Positions 7,973-16,816 of a DNA stretch of 25,308 nt are shown piece by piece. This stretch comes from an uncultured Candidatus Melainabacteria bacterium. GTDB lineage: Bacteria > Cyanobacteriota > Vampirovibrionia > Gastranaerophilales > Gastranaerophilaceae. The stretch lies in contig CAKURL010000021.1 of NCBI GenBank assembly GCA_934675685.1, positions 1 through 25,308 of the forward strand, read 5' to 3'. The stretch's first letter is position 1. Each line of letters begins with the position of its first letter. Below the pieces are notes generated by a model that worked only from the letters and a program-made list of their open reading frames with translations, searched no databases and had not been told where the DNA came from. Both the position numbers and the translations under genes were made by a program.

Positions 7973-10900
7973 TTAGCCCAGTTTTTGAATAGAGAATTCG
8001 AGCTTATCTTTAAAAGACATTTCGACTTCTCTTTCGACATTTCCTGATAAATCAACCCAAAGGTGGTTTGAAACAAGCATTTGATATCTTTGTAAATTGC
8101 TAAATTCGTCAGGCGCTTCAAAGTCTATTATCACAGGGTTGTTGCCTTTGTGTTTTGCTAAAAGCTCTTTTAAATATACATTTTCTTCTGCTTCTAAGTC
8201 TCTTAACATCTTGATTGTGACTAAATTCACAGATTCAATAGGCTTCACTTCGTTCACCACAAGGTTGATTTCTTCGTCTCTTATGTTCACTTTTGCTTTT
8301 AAAATAACCTTTTGGTCGGATTCAATTAGTGCCCCAATAGCTTCTACGGTTTTCGGGAAAACGACAAAGCCTATTCTATCTGTCAAATCTTCTATTGTTC
8401 CGGTTTTAATGAACTTAGAAGGGTCTTTTTTTGTTGGCTTTTGAATTACTTGAGACAACAAGCCGCAGATGGTCACTTCGCTGTCCGGTTTTGGCGCTTC
8501 TTTGATGTCTGCTATTGTTTTTGTTGTGATATATTTTAAGATATCTTTAATTGATTCTAATGGGTGAGATGTTACATATATCCCCATAAGCTCTTTTTCG
8601 AATTGTTGAATTTGAGTGTCCGTGAATTCTTCTTCCGGATTTCCTTGCATTTTAAATGTTGGAATGTTTAAGTCCTCTTGGGCTTCAGCAGAAATTGCGC
8701 TAAAGAGACTAACTTGGCCTGAAGATTTTGCTTTTGCGGAGTTTTGAACAAATTCAACCACAGAATCGATGTTTTCAAGGCATTGTTTTCTTGATTTTTC
8801 GATAGTCGAAAATGCGCCTGCTTTTATCAAGCTTTCAAGAGTTCTTTTGTTTAAGCATTTTGAATCTACGCGAGAACAAAAATCATAGAAACTTTCGAAA
8901 GGTTTTTCCTTTCTTTCTTGCTCAATTTGTTCAATCACGGCTTCGCCCACGTTTTTAATAGAAGCGAGTCCAAACCTGATGTTGTTGCCGTCAGGCGTGA
9001 ATTGAGAATTTGAATGGTTTATGTCTGGAGGTAAAACCTCGATTCCTTGGCTTTGGCATTGCAAGATGTATTGTTGTGTTTTTTCTTGCTTGTCGCATAC
9101 AGATGTGAGCATTGCGCACATAAATTCAACAGGATAGTGCGCTTTTAAATATGCTGTTTGGTATGCTACAAAAGCGTAAGCGGAAGAGTGGGCTTTGTTA
9201 AAGCAATATTTTGCGAAACTTTCGATTTGTTCAAAAAGTGCAATCGCTTTTTCTCTTGGCATATTGTTTTTTGCGGCACCTTCCACAAAAATTTCTTTTT
9301 GCTCTGCCATTTGTTGAAGCTTTTTCTTACCCATCATACGGCGCACCATGTCGGCTCCGCCTAGGGTATATCCAGCCAAAGTTTGGAAAATCGCCATAAT
9401 CTGCTCTTGATATACGATTGTTCCATACGTTTCTTCTAAAATCCCTTCAAGCAAAGGGTGCGCGTATTCAACTTTTTGGCGCCCGTGTTTTCTATCCACG
9501 AAGTCGTCAATCATGCCGGCTTCAATAGGCCCTGGGCGATACAAGGCAACAAGCGCCCCGATGTCCGCAAAAACGCTCGGTTTTAGCCTTTTTACCAGTT
9601 TTTTCATGCCTCCGGATTCAAGCTGGAATACGGCGTCTGTGTCGCCTCGAGATAGAAGCTCAAATGTTTCTTTGTCGTCTAGAGGGATTCTATTAATATT
9701 AATCCACTCGCCCGTTCTTTCTTTCACGAGGTCAAGGGCGTCTCTGATGATGGTCAAAGTTTCAAGCCCCAGAAAGTCCATTTTCAAAAGGCCGATTTTT
9801 TCAATCCCTGCCATCGGGTATTGCGTTTCTGTCGATTTTTCTTTTGAAAGAGTAACAGGAATAATCTCGCTCATAGGCTTTGGCGCAATAATAACGCCTG
9901 CCGCGTGGGTGCCTGTTTGGTTTTTTAAGCCTTCCATGTGGAGCGCTTCGTCTACCAAACTTTGGACTTGAGAATTTTCATCACAAAGCTTTTTAAGTTC
10001 CATACCATCTAAAAGAGCTTCTTTTAATTTTGTCCCAGGGTTAGATGGAACCATACCAGCCCAAGTGTTTGCTTGAGAAAATGGAATATCATAAACCCTA
10101 CAAACCGCTTTAAGGGCAGCTTTAGCAGCCAAAGTACCAAACGTTATGATTTGGCAAACGTGGTCTTTGCCCCATCTTTCAGATACATATTCGATTACTT
10201 CTCCGCGGCGCCTTTGGCAAAAGTCGATGTCGACATCGGGCATGGAGATTCTTTCTGGGTTTAAAAATCTTTCAAACAAGAGTTTGTGCTCGATTGGGTC
10301 TAGTTCCGTAATTCCTAAAGAATATGCGACGATGGAGCCTGCGGCAGAACCACGCCCTGGGCCAACAGGGATACCGTGTTCTTTTGCCCAGTTGATAAAG
10401 TCCCAAGTGAGCAAGAAGTAGGCAGGGAAGCCCATTTGGAAAATTACGCCTTTTTCATATTCATATCTTTCCATGATGGAGTCTGGAATTGGGTCTCCAT
10501 ATCTTTCTTTTAAGCCTTTTGTGCAAAGGTAGTCGAAATATGATTTTTCGTCATAACCTTCTGGGCAAGGGAATTTTGGCAAATATTCTTTTGTTTTTCC
10601 AAATTCCAATTTGTCCATTTGAAAGTCGCATTTGTCTGCGACTTCGACCGTTGTTTCAATGCATTTGTTGAAATAGTCTTCGTCCATCCAAGAGAACGCT
10701 TTTCTTAGTTCTTCGACGGTTTTTACATAAAATTCGTTTACAGAAAACTTAAAGCGATTTGGGTTTGATTTTGAAGATTTTGTTTGTTCGCAAAGCAAGG
10801 TATCATGCCAAGCTGCGTCTTGCGCCCTTAGGTAGTGCGAGTCGTTTGTGATTACAGTTTTCACACCTAGCTCTTTGGCGATTTTCATAAGCTCTGGGTT

Positions 10901-11497
10901 TGAATCTTTTTGCTCTTGGAGCCCGTGGTCTTGTAATTCTATATAAAAATCTTCGCCAAATAAATTATGGTAATATTTCGCTTTTTCTCTCGCTTTTTCA
11001 AGGTTGCCGTCCAAAATGTTTCTTGCGACTTCGCCTTGAATACAAGCAGACAAGCAGATAATGTCCTCGTGGTATTTTTCCAAGATTTCGTGGTTGATAC
11101 GAGGCTTATAATAATAGCCTTGAGTTGTCGCAATCGAGTCCAATTTGCATAAATTGTGGTAGCCGTTTTGGTTTTTTGCAAGCAAAACAAGGTGATACAT
11201 TGTTTTTTTGCTTCTATCTTCGATGACGTCGCCTTCGCAAATATAAAATTCGCAACCTACAATGGGCTTCACCGCTTCGATTTTTTTCTTCAGCTCTTGA
11301 ACGTCGTCTGTGAGCATGTGAGATAACATCTCGTTTTTTGCGATGAACATATCGGCACAGCCATACATAACGCCGTGGTCTGTGATGGCGATGGCTGGCA
11401 TGTCGTTTTCAGCTGCAAATTTATAAAAATCAGGAATTCTAATCGCCCCGTCTAGAAGGGAGTATTCCGTATGTATGTGCAAAGGTACGTATTTCAT
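7973..11497 (-). CDS. dnaE: DNA polymerase III alpha subunit
   Basis: This 1174-aa replicative polymerase has the DnaE1 layout. The N-terminal PHP domain starts PLHIHTEYSLLDG and contains ITDHGVMYG. The palm domain carries the catalytic acidic motif PDVDIDF near residue 420, and DMVRRMMGKKK with YCFNKAHSSAYA forms the fingers. A helix-hairpin-helix region near FSTIEKSR and an OB fold (VTICGLLSQVIQ) lie in the C-terminal third. The PHP metal ligands look mostly intact, which leaves proofreading possible. The ATG is six bases after an extended -10 element with no Shine-Dalgarno sequence. It is transcribed alone, convergent to the metal pump. Confidence 0.96.
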   Translation of the reverse strand: MKYVPLHIHTEYSLLDGAIRIPDFYKFAAENDMPAIAITDHGVMYGCADMFIAKNEMLSHMLTDDVQELKKKIEAVKPIVGCEFYICEGDVIEDRSKKTMYHLVLLAKNQNGYHNLCKLDSIATTQGYYYKPRINHEILEKYHEDIICLSACIQGEVARNILDGNLEKAREKAKYYHNLFGEDFYIELQDHGLQEQKDSNPELMKIAKELGVKTVITNDSHYLRAQDAAWHDTLLCEQTKSSKSNPNRFKFSVNEFYVKTVEELRKAFSWMDEDYFNKCIETTVEVADKCDFQMDKLEFGKTKEYLPKFPCPEGYDEKSYFDYLCTKGLKERYGDPIPDSIMERYEYEKGVIFQMGFPAYFLLTWDFINWAKEHGIPVGPGRGSAAGSIVAYSLGITELDPIEHKLLFERFLNPERISMPDVDIDFCQRRRGEVIEYVSERWGKDHVCQIITFGTLAAKAALKAVCRVYDIPFSQANTWAGMVPSNPGTKLKEALLDGMELKKLCDENSQVQSLVDEALHMEGLKNQTGTHAAGVIIAPKPMSEIIPVTLSKEKSTETQYPMAGIEKIGLLKMDFLGLETLTIIRDALDLVKERTGEWININRIPLDDKETFELLSRGDTDAVFQLESGGMKKLVKRLKPSVFADIGALVALYRPGPIEAGMIDDFVDRKHGRQKVEYAHPLLEGILEETYGTIVYQEQIMAIFQTLAGYTLGGADMVRRMMGKKKLQQMAEQKEIFVEGAAKNNMPREKAIALFEQIESFAKYCFNKAHSSAYAFVAYQTAYLKAHYPVEFMCAMLTSVCDKQEKTQQYILQCQSQGIEVLPPDINHSNSQFTPDGNNIRFGLASIKNVGEAVIEQIEQERKEKPFESFYDFCSRVDSKCLNKRTLESLIKAGAFSTIEKSRKQCLENIDSVVEFVQNSAKAKSSGQVSLFSAISAEAQEDLNIPTFKMQGNPEEEFTDTQIQQFEKELMGIYVTSHPLESIKDILKYITTKTIADIKEAPKPDSEVTICGLLSQVIQKPTKKDPSKFIKTGTIEDLTDRIGFVVFPKTVEAIGALIESDQKVILKAKVNIRDEEINLVVNEVKPIESVNLVTIKMLRDLEAEENVYLKELLAKHKGNNPVIIDFEAPDEFSNLQRYQMLVSNHLWVDLSGNVEREVEMSFKDKLEFSIQKLG

Positions 11498-11503
11498 AAT
11501 AAA

Positions 11504-11512
11504 ATTCTATCA
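11504..11512 (-). promoter_or_regulatory. Extended -10 element of dnaE
   Basis: On the minus strand TGATAGAAT matches an extended -10 (TG, one base, then a TATAAT-like hexamer). No convincing -35 lies 16-18 bases upstream. The hexamer ends six bases before the dnaE ATG, so the transcript would begin at the start codon. Confidence 0.5.
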
Positions 11513-11531
11513 CGTTTGAAAAATTGATGTT

Positions 11532-11566
11532 GTAAAAATATATTAAGAGCCCAAATAATGCTCTAA
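11532..11566 (-). terminator. Possible terminator of the sbcD-sbcC-mntP run
   Basis: On the minus strand AGAGC (11560-11564) can pair with GCTCT (11546-11550), with weaker flanking pairs, followed by a T-rich stretch at 11532-11540. The mntP stop codon is inside the hairpin. The stem is short, so this is tentative. Confidence 0.35.
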
Positions 11567-12106
11567 GATTATCTTTAAGCCAATTAAGATTAAAATAATC
11601 CCTCCTGAAATTTGAGAGATTTTTTGATATTTTTCGCTAAAAATTTTACCTATTTTTACTCCTAAAACAGAAAACAGGAACGTCACAAGCCCGATTATCA
11701 AAATCGGTTTTAAAATTTTTATATTTAAGCATGCGAAGCTTATCCCGCTCGCAAATGCGTCTATGCTTGTCGCTATCGCAAGGAAAAAGATTTCTTTATA
11801 AGAAAATTTTGAAAAGCAGCCTTCTTCTTTTTTGCATTCAAAAGCCTCTTTTATCATTTTAAAACCAATGATAAATAGCAAAATAAAAGCAAGCCAATAG
11901 TTAAAAGAAGAGATATATTTAAAAGAATTTACCCCTAAAACCCAGCCTAGATAAGGCATTATAGCTTGAAAAGAGCCAAAAAACAAAGCGATTGTCAAAG
12001 TTTGTTTTAAATTTATGTTTTGGATAGTGAGCCCTTTTGAGATTGAAACCGCAAAAGCGTCCATAGAAAGGCTTAGCGCTATTAATATAATTTCAAAAAT
12101 GTTCAT
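11543..12106 (-). CDS. mntP: Manganese efflux protein MntP
   Basis: This 187-aa inner-membrane protein has six predicted helices and the duplicated family motif with its conserved acidic residue: SMDAFAVSISKG in the first half and TSIDAFASGISFA in the second. The middle loop has a charged, Cys-containing segment (ECKKEEGC). MntP exports Mn(II). It starts four bases after the sbcC stop with no clear Shine-Dalgarno sequence, so it is probably translated by coupling. No yybP-ykoY-type manganese riboswitch can precede it here, because the upstream sequence is sbcC coding. Pairing with sbcCD may matter because the SbcD nuclease uses Mn, but that link is inference. Confidence 0.92.
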   Translation of the reverse strand: MNIFEIILIALSLSMDAFAVSISKGLTIQNINLKQTLTIALFFGSFQAIMPYLGWVLGVNSFKYISSFNYWLAFILLFIIGFKMIKEAFECKKEEGCFSKFSYKEIFFLAIATSIDAFASGISFACLNIKILKPILIIGLVTFLFSVLGVKIGKIFSEKYQKISQISGGIILILIGLKIILEHYLGS

Positions 12107-12110
12107 ATTT

Positions 12111-14876
12111 TTAATATTCTAATTTTAGTGTACTTCCGTTTTGCCCTTTTTCGACAAGGATTTTGTTATAAATTTTGTCTTTGAGCTCTTTTATGTGCGA
12201 AATTATCCCGATTTGAGTGTTTTTATTTGATAATTCCATTAAAATTTTCATTGTTTGTTCTAGCGATTCAGAATCCAAAGAGCCAAAGCCTTCGTCTATA
12301 AACATCGTATTTATTGTGATAGAGCCTGCATTTTGCTGGGCAATGTCCGATAAGCCTAAAGACATCGATAGCGCTGCTTTAAATAATTCCCCTCCGGACA
12401 AGCTCGTAATCGAGCGAACCTTGTTTGTATAGGCGTCAAAAACGTCCAAATCAAGCCCCATTTTGCCATTTCCGCCTTTTTGCTTGTTTCTTAAAAGCAT
12501 AAATTGCCCAGATGTCATCTTTTGGAACCTTATATTTGCAGCTTGAATTATTTTTTCAAAATAATTAGCTAAAATATAGTTTTCAAAAGTGATTTTAGCC
12601 TTGCCTTTTGTGAGCTCTCCATTTGCCAAGCGGCTTAAATGCTCGAGGGTTTGCGTATTTTTTTCTTGTTTTATAAATTTTTCTTTTGATGAATTTAAGG
12701 TTTTTAATATATTTTTGTTGTTTTTGATATTTGCAAAAAGCTCGTTTTGCAAAGAATTTGCGTTTTTTATTTTGTTTGTCAAAGCTTCTAGTTCAACTTT
12801 TAATTTTTCAATATCAATCGGTTTTTCGTCTTTTATTGTTTCTTTCAATTGCTTGATTTTCGAATTCAGAGAAATTATTTTTTCTTGAATTTGTTCTTTT
12901 TCTTTTTGAGCTTTTTCAAAATTGTCTTTTATATTTTTAAGTTTTTCTTCTTTTTCTTTTAAAATTTTGTTTGCAATTTCAATATCAATAAAGCCAAAAT
13001 CTTCGCTTTTTTCTTTTTCTTTAGTTCTTAATTTTTCGATTTCTAAAGATTTTGCAACCAGCTCTTCTTTTGTTTTTTCAATTTTTCCTTGGAGCTCTTC
13101 TTTTAAAATTTCAAAGTTTTCTATTTCTTTTTCGAGTTCGTTTTTGAGTTTTATTTTTGAATTTATTTCATCTTTTTCTTTTGAAAAATTTAAATTTTTA
13201 TCTTCAAAATTTTTCAAAATATCAAAAATTTCTTCTTTTGTTTTTTCAAAATTTTCTAAATTTTTTAAATCAAAATTATATTTTTTTATATTTTTTTCTA
13301 AATTATTTTTTTCTGTTTTCGCTTTTGTGAGAATTTGCGTTGTCTTTAAAACTTCTTCTTGTGCGTTTGTTGCATCTTTTCTTTTCTCTTCCACTTCTTT
13401 TGCGCTAATTTCTTTTGAAACGCTTGCTTTCCTTGGGTGGGTAAGGCTTCCGCAAACTGGGCAGGGTGAATTTTCTTTTAAATTTTTCGCCAAAATTCCT
13501 GCTTGATTTAACAAAAATGAATTATAAATTTCATCTGCTAAAGCATTTTTTTCTTTAAAAAATTTATCCTTTTGAAGAAAATTTTCTTCTATTTTTTTAA
13601 TTTCTTCTGATTTTAAAATGTAAAAATCATATTCTTTTTTTAAATTTTTAATTGTTTCAATTTGTTCTTTGTTTTTTTCGATTTTGTTTTTTATATCAAT
13701 AAATTTTATCTCAACATCTTTTAAATCTTTTATTTTTTCTTTATTGTTTTTGAAATTTTCAAGATTTTTTTCAAGCTTTTCTTTTAAAATTTCTTCTTCG
13801 TTTTTTAATTTTTCTTGTTGTTTTTCTTTTCCTAAAAGTTCTTTTTTTATAATTTCGATTTCTTTAAATTTTTCAATATTATTTTTTAAATCATTGATTT
13901 CAATAGCTAATTCGTCTTTTTTGTCAAATTCTTTTTTTATAATTTCAAATTTTTCTTCGATATTTTTTCTTTCAATATCTAAATTTTGCAAATTATTTTT
14001 TGCAAGAATAAGCTTATTTCTGCTTATTTCAATTGCTTCTTTTTCGTTTATTTCTTTTATGAGTGCTTCTTTTTTTTCTTCTTCTTTTTCATTTTCATTT
14101 AGAAATTTTTCAAAAATTTCATCATTTTCTTTTATATTTTTTTCTAAAAATTCTTGAATAATTTCTATATTTTCAAGGTTTATGTTTCTTTTTTCTTCTT
14201 TGATTTCTTTTATGAATTCTTGAAATTCTCCCTTTGCGACAATCCCTAATACGCTCTGTCTGATTGATTTTTTCGCATCTTCAAACTCATTTTTAGATTG
14301 TATAAAATCAAGTTTTATTTTTTCTTGAATGGTTTTATAAAGGTTTGTGTTAAAGATTTTTCTAAATATTTTTTCTTTTTCTTCAGTAGAAGAAATGAGC
14401 ATTTTTTTAAATTCGCCCTGCGCAATCATAACGATTTGAGAGAATTGGTTTTTGTCTATTCCTAAAATTTCGATGATTTCCGAATTCACTTCTTGCGTTT
14501 TTGAAATTATTTCGCCGTTTGGAAGAAGAAGGCTTGCGGATTCAGGGATATCTTTTTTGTTGCCGTTTCTGTTTAAAACAGAATATTTTGGGCTTCTTTC
14601 GATTTTATAAATTTTTCCTTGTGCTTCAAAAATAAGCTCCACTTTTGTTTTCGTGTTTGAATCTGCAAAATCGCTTCTTAAATATTTTGAATTTTTGATA
14701 GAGCCGCTTGCGAGCCCAAAAAGCGCAAAAGAAATTGCGTCAAAAATCGTGGATTTTCCGCTTCCTGTTTCTCCTGCGATTAGGTAAATTCCGTTTTTAG
14801 AAAACAATTCAAAATCGATTGTGGTTTCCTTGTAAAATGGGCCAAAGGCAACAAGAGTCAACTTTAAAGGTCTCAT
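12111..14876 (-). CDS. sbcC: Exonuclease SbcCD, ATPase subunit
   Basis: This 921-aa Rad50-like SMC protein has the Walker A motif GETGSGKST near residues 35-43. Two very long Lys/Glu-rich coiled-coil arms are joined at a zinc hook, CPVCG near residue 470. The ABC signature LSGGELFKAAL lies near residue 825 and the Walker B motif MFIDEGFGSLD near residue 857. With SbcD it opens hairpins and trims double-strand ends. Its ATG overlaps the sbcD stop by four bases, so the subunits are translationally coupled. The AT-rich arms produce long meaningless open frames on the other strand. Confidence 0.96.
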   Translation of the reverse strand: MRPLKLTLVAFGPFYKETTIDFELFSKNGIYLIAGETGSGKSTIFDAISFALFGLASGSIKNSKYLRSDFADSNTKTKVELIFEAQGKIYKIERSPKYSVLNRNGNKKDIPESASLLLPNGEIISKTQEVNSEIIEILGIDKNQFSQIVMIAQGEFKKMLISSTEEKEKIFRKIFNTNLYKTIQEKIKLDFIQSKNEFEDAKKSIRQSVLGIVAKGEFQEFIKEIKEEKRNINLENIEIIQEFLEKNIKENDEIFEKFLNENEKEEEKKEALIKEINEKEAIEISRNKLILAKNNLQNLDIERKNIEEKFEIIKKEFDKKDELAIEINDLKNNIEKFKEIEIIKKELLGKEKQQEKLKNEEEILKEKLEKNLENFKNNKEKIKDLKDVEIKFIDIKNKIEKNKEQIETIKNLKKEYDFYILKSEEIKKIEENFLQKDKFFKEKNALADEIYNSFLLNQAGILAKNLKENSPCPVCGSLTHPRKASVSKEISAKEVEEKRKDATNAQEEVLKTTQILTKAKTEKNNLEKNIKKYNFDLKNLENFEKTKEEIFDILKNFEDKNLNFSKEKDEINSKIKLKNELEKEIENFEILKEELQGKIEKTKEELVAKSLEIEKLRTKEKEKSEDFGFIDIEIANKILKEKEEKLKNIKDNFEKAQKEKEQIQEKIISLNSKIKQLKETIKDEKPIDIEKLKVELEALTNKIKNANSLQNELFANIKNNKNILKTLNSSKEKFIKQEKNTQTLEHLSRLANGELTKGKAKITFENYILANYFEKIIQAANIRFQKMTSGQFMLLRNKQKGGNGKMGLDLDVFDAYTNKVRSITSLSGGELFKAALSMSLGLSDIAQQNAGSITINTMFIDEGFGSLDSESLEQTMKILMELSNKNTQIGIISHIKELKDKIYNKILVEKGQNGSTLKLEY

Positions 14877-16006
14877 GATTCTTTTCCTTTTGCTTCTCCA
14901 TTTGCAACATTAATTGCTTTTTTTACGATATTTTGTTCTTCTTTTTCCATTTTTCTGTTGCTTTGAAGTTCAAAAAATTCTTCAAAAAGCTCCATTGGAG
15001 TCTTGTTTTCGATTTTTTTAATCGTGTCAATTATTTTATTTTCTCTTGTAAAATTGTTGTCGTATTCGATTTGAGCAATATTTGAAAAAGTCTCTTGCAG
15101 CCTGTTTTTCGCGTCTGTGATAAAATTTTCGTCTTCTAAGATAATTTTCGTGTAGTCGCTCGATTTTTCCATTTTCAAAATCTCGTCAAATTTTCCTCTT
15201 ACGATTTTTAAATCTCTTAAAGGCTTCAATTCTATTGTGTCCAAAGAGAGCTTTCCATCTTTAACTTCAACAATTGTCACAGATTTTTTATCATTAATTT
15301 CCGAAAAAGAATATTTTAAAGGTGAACCCGAATAGCGGACGTTTGTTCTCCCCATAGCTTGTGGCTTATGAATATGTCCAAGAGCAACATAAAAAAAATC
15401 TTTAAAGACGCTATAGTCAATATTTTCTAAAGTCCCCAACGTCTGCTCTTCTGATTCAGACATATCAGGGCTTTTACCGTTTTTTGTGATAAATTGGTGG
15501 ATTGAAATTATGTTAGTTTTTTCTTTGTCTAGTTTTTCGTTTTTCAAAACGACTTCCATCATTTTTTGAAAACTAGTGATTTCTTCTTCTTTAAAAAATT
15601 CCCTGATTTCAAAAGGGCGAATGAAAGGAAGGTAGTAAATTCTGACGTTTTCATCTAAGTCTACATATTCTATTTTTCCGGAATATTTTTTTGAAAAATA
15701 AATGTTTTGTTTTGATATGATTTCGCTTCCAAAAGAAAGTCTCGAATTGTTGTCGTGGTTTCCGCTTGTGAAGATTGATTTTATGTTGTTTTTCGCTAAA
15801 TTAGATAAAAATTCATCAAATAAATTTATAGCCGAAATTGAAGCTATGCTTGTGTCGTAGATGTCTCCTGAGACAACAAGGCAATTTACTTTTTCTTTTA
15901 ATATGATATTTAAAATTTCATTTAAAATATGTTTTTGCTCTTCGATCAAAGAAAAACCTTTGAAATTCTTCCCCAAATGAAGGTCGCTTGTGTGCAAAAT
16001 CTTCAT
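14873..16006 (-). CDS. sbcD: Exonuclease SbcCD, nuclease subunit
   Basis: This 377-aa Mre11-like metallophosphoesterase carries the phosphodiesterase motifs in order: TSDLHLGKN near residue 7, SGDIYD near 47, SGNHDN near 81 and ALGHIH near 210. A C-terminal capping and SbcC-docking region follows. It supplies the Mn-dependent endo/exonuclease of SbcCD. I use ATG at 16006 with AAGGA six to seven bases upstream, not the TTG one codon earlier. It has its own promoter at 16028-16056 and overlaps sbcC by four bases. Confidence 0.95.
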   Translation of the reverse strand: MKILHTSDLHLGKNFKGFSLIEEQKHILNEILNIILKEKVNCLVVSGDIYDTSIASISAINLFDEFLSNLAKNNIKSIFTSGNHDNNSRLSFGSEIISKQNIYFSKKYSGKIEYVDLDENVRIYYLPFIRPFEIREFFKEEEITSFQKMMEVVLKNEKLDKEKTNIISIHQFITKNGKSPDMSESEEQTLGTLENIDYSVFKDFFYVALGHIHKPQAMGRTNVRYSGSPLKYSFSEINDKKSVTIVEVKDGKLSLDTIELKPLRDLKIVRGKFDEILKMEKSSDYTKIILEDENFITDAKNRLQETFSNIAQIEYDNNFTRENKIIDTIKKIENKTPMELFEEFFELQSNRKMEKEEQNIVKKAINVANGEAKGKES

Positions 16007-16027
16007 CAAATTTCCTTACTTTTCATT

Positions 16028-16056
16028 ATTGTACAAAAAAAGAGGAAAATTTGAAA
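16028..16056 (-). promoter_or_regulatory. sbcD promoter
   Basis: On the minus strand TTTCAA (16051-16056) and TACAAT (16028-16033) have exact 17-base spacing and lie in the gap between the small ORF at 16068 and sbcD. Confidence 0.6.
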
Positions 16057-16067
16057 TGACATTTAAA

Positions 16068-16247
16068 TTAATTACATGTTTGAGTATTAAAATTATATTG
16101 GGTTGTGATTTCGCCATTTGGAAGCTCAAAAATGATTTTGCCATTCAAAGAATACACATTTGGAATTCCATTTTTTCTGTTGTTTTCTTGAGCTTTTTTA
16201 ATTGCTCTATTTCCTAATTTTAATAATTTTTCAGAAATTTTAGACAT
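16068..16247 (-). CDS. Small protein paired with the zeta-like kinase, candidate antitoxin
   Basis: This 59-aa ORF begins MSKISEKLLKLGNRAIKKAQ and contains GIPNVYSLNGKIIFELPNGE. It starts one base after the stop of the zeta-toxin-like gene, a spacing that implies coupled translation. An N-terminal charged helix followed by a short beta-hairpin (NVYSLNGKIIFELPNGEI) resembles, from memory, small proteins often found beside lone zeta-like kinases. Here it would be the antitoxin, although epsilon-type antitoxins usually come first. Coding character and coupling make it a real gene with good probability; its role is inferred from position. Confidence 0.6.
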   Translation of the reverse strand: MSKISEKLLKLGNRAIKKAQENNRKNGIPNVYSLNGKIIFELPNGEITTQYNFNTQTCN

Positions 16248-16248
16248 A

Positions 16249-16815
16249 TCAAAAATCCTTTATAAAGTCATTATATAAACTTTCGTTGAATATTTCAATT
16301 TTTTTGGCATTTGATTGTGCAACAAGAATATATTCGCAGGAGCCATTATAGAACAAATTCCATTCGTCAACTAAATCTTTATATATCTTCCAAAAATTTT
16401 TTTTGCTCCTATAAAAGCGTCTTTTGATATCTTCTTTTGGAATGTCATGTCCGCCATTTAAAACCCTGATTTTTATTCGATTTTCGCAAAGAATAGGATT
16501 GTCGAGATAAGAATAAATCAAAAAGGCTTTGTAACCTAGCTTTTTAGCTTTTTCGATTGTTTTTATGTGGTTTTTGCCAGCCAGTGTTGTTTCTATTGCG
16601 AATGATTTTTCTTTTTCAAAGAGTGTTTTAAGTTTTTGTATTAAAATCTTGCCAGCTTTGATTTTTACGCTTTCGATGTTGGCTGGGCAAATTTCTTTTG
16701 CGATGTCGTCTGCATTTAAGAAATCAAGTTTTTCAAAAGGCAAAAGTTCGCTTGCAAGTGTGCTTTTTCCGCTGCCGTTTGCACCAGCTATGATGTATAA
16801 AAATTTTTCTTTCAT
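16249..16815 (-). CDS. Zeta-toxin-like P-loop kinase
   Basis: This 188-aa P-loop protein has the Walker A motif GANGSGKST at residues 11-19, the substrate-pocket motif FLNADDIAKEICP near residues 33-45, and AIETTLAGKNH near residues 73-83. This is the layout of the zeta/AAA_33 family, whose toxins phosphorylate UDP-N-acetylglucosamine or other nucleotide sugars. A basic segment FYRSKKNFWKIY follows. The gene begins 32 bases from the left border of the mobile element, so integration replaced everything upstream of it. No clear ribosome site or promoter is seen in those 32 bases. It may now depend on recombinase-operon read-through. Toxicity is not demonstrated by sequence. Confidence 0.75.
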   Translation of the reverse strand: MKEKFLYIIAGANGSGKSTLASELLPFEKLDFLNADDIAKEICPANIESVKIKAGKILIQKLKTLFEKEKSFAIETTLAGKNHIKTIEKAKKLGYKAFLIYSYLDNPILCENRIKIRVLNGGHDIPKEDIKRRFYRSKKNFWKIYKDLVDEWNLFYNGSCEYILVAQSNAKKIEIFNESLYNDFIKDF

Positions 16816-16816
16816 A

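Noticed and set aside
7964..7990. Terminator between the metal pump and dnaE
   Set aside because: Only a short, mismatched hairpin (AACT..GGC / GCC.AGTT) can be drawn, so I do not annotate it.
9513..9971. 152-aa plus-strand frame within dnaE
   Set aside because: It is antisense to conserved DnaE sequence and has no independent coding support.
12922..14157. Long Phe/Ser-rich plus-strand open frames (194 and 162 aa)
   Set aside because: They are antisense to the Lys/Glu-rich coiled coil of sbcC, where AAA/GAA codons read as TTT/TTC on the other strand. No ribosome site or family pattern.
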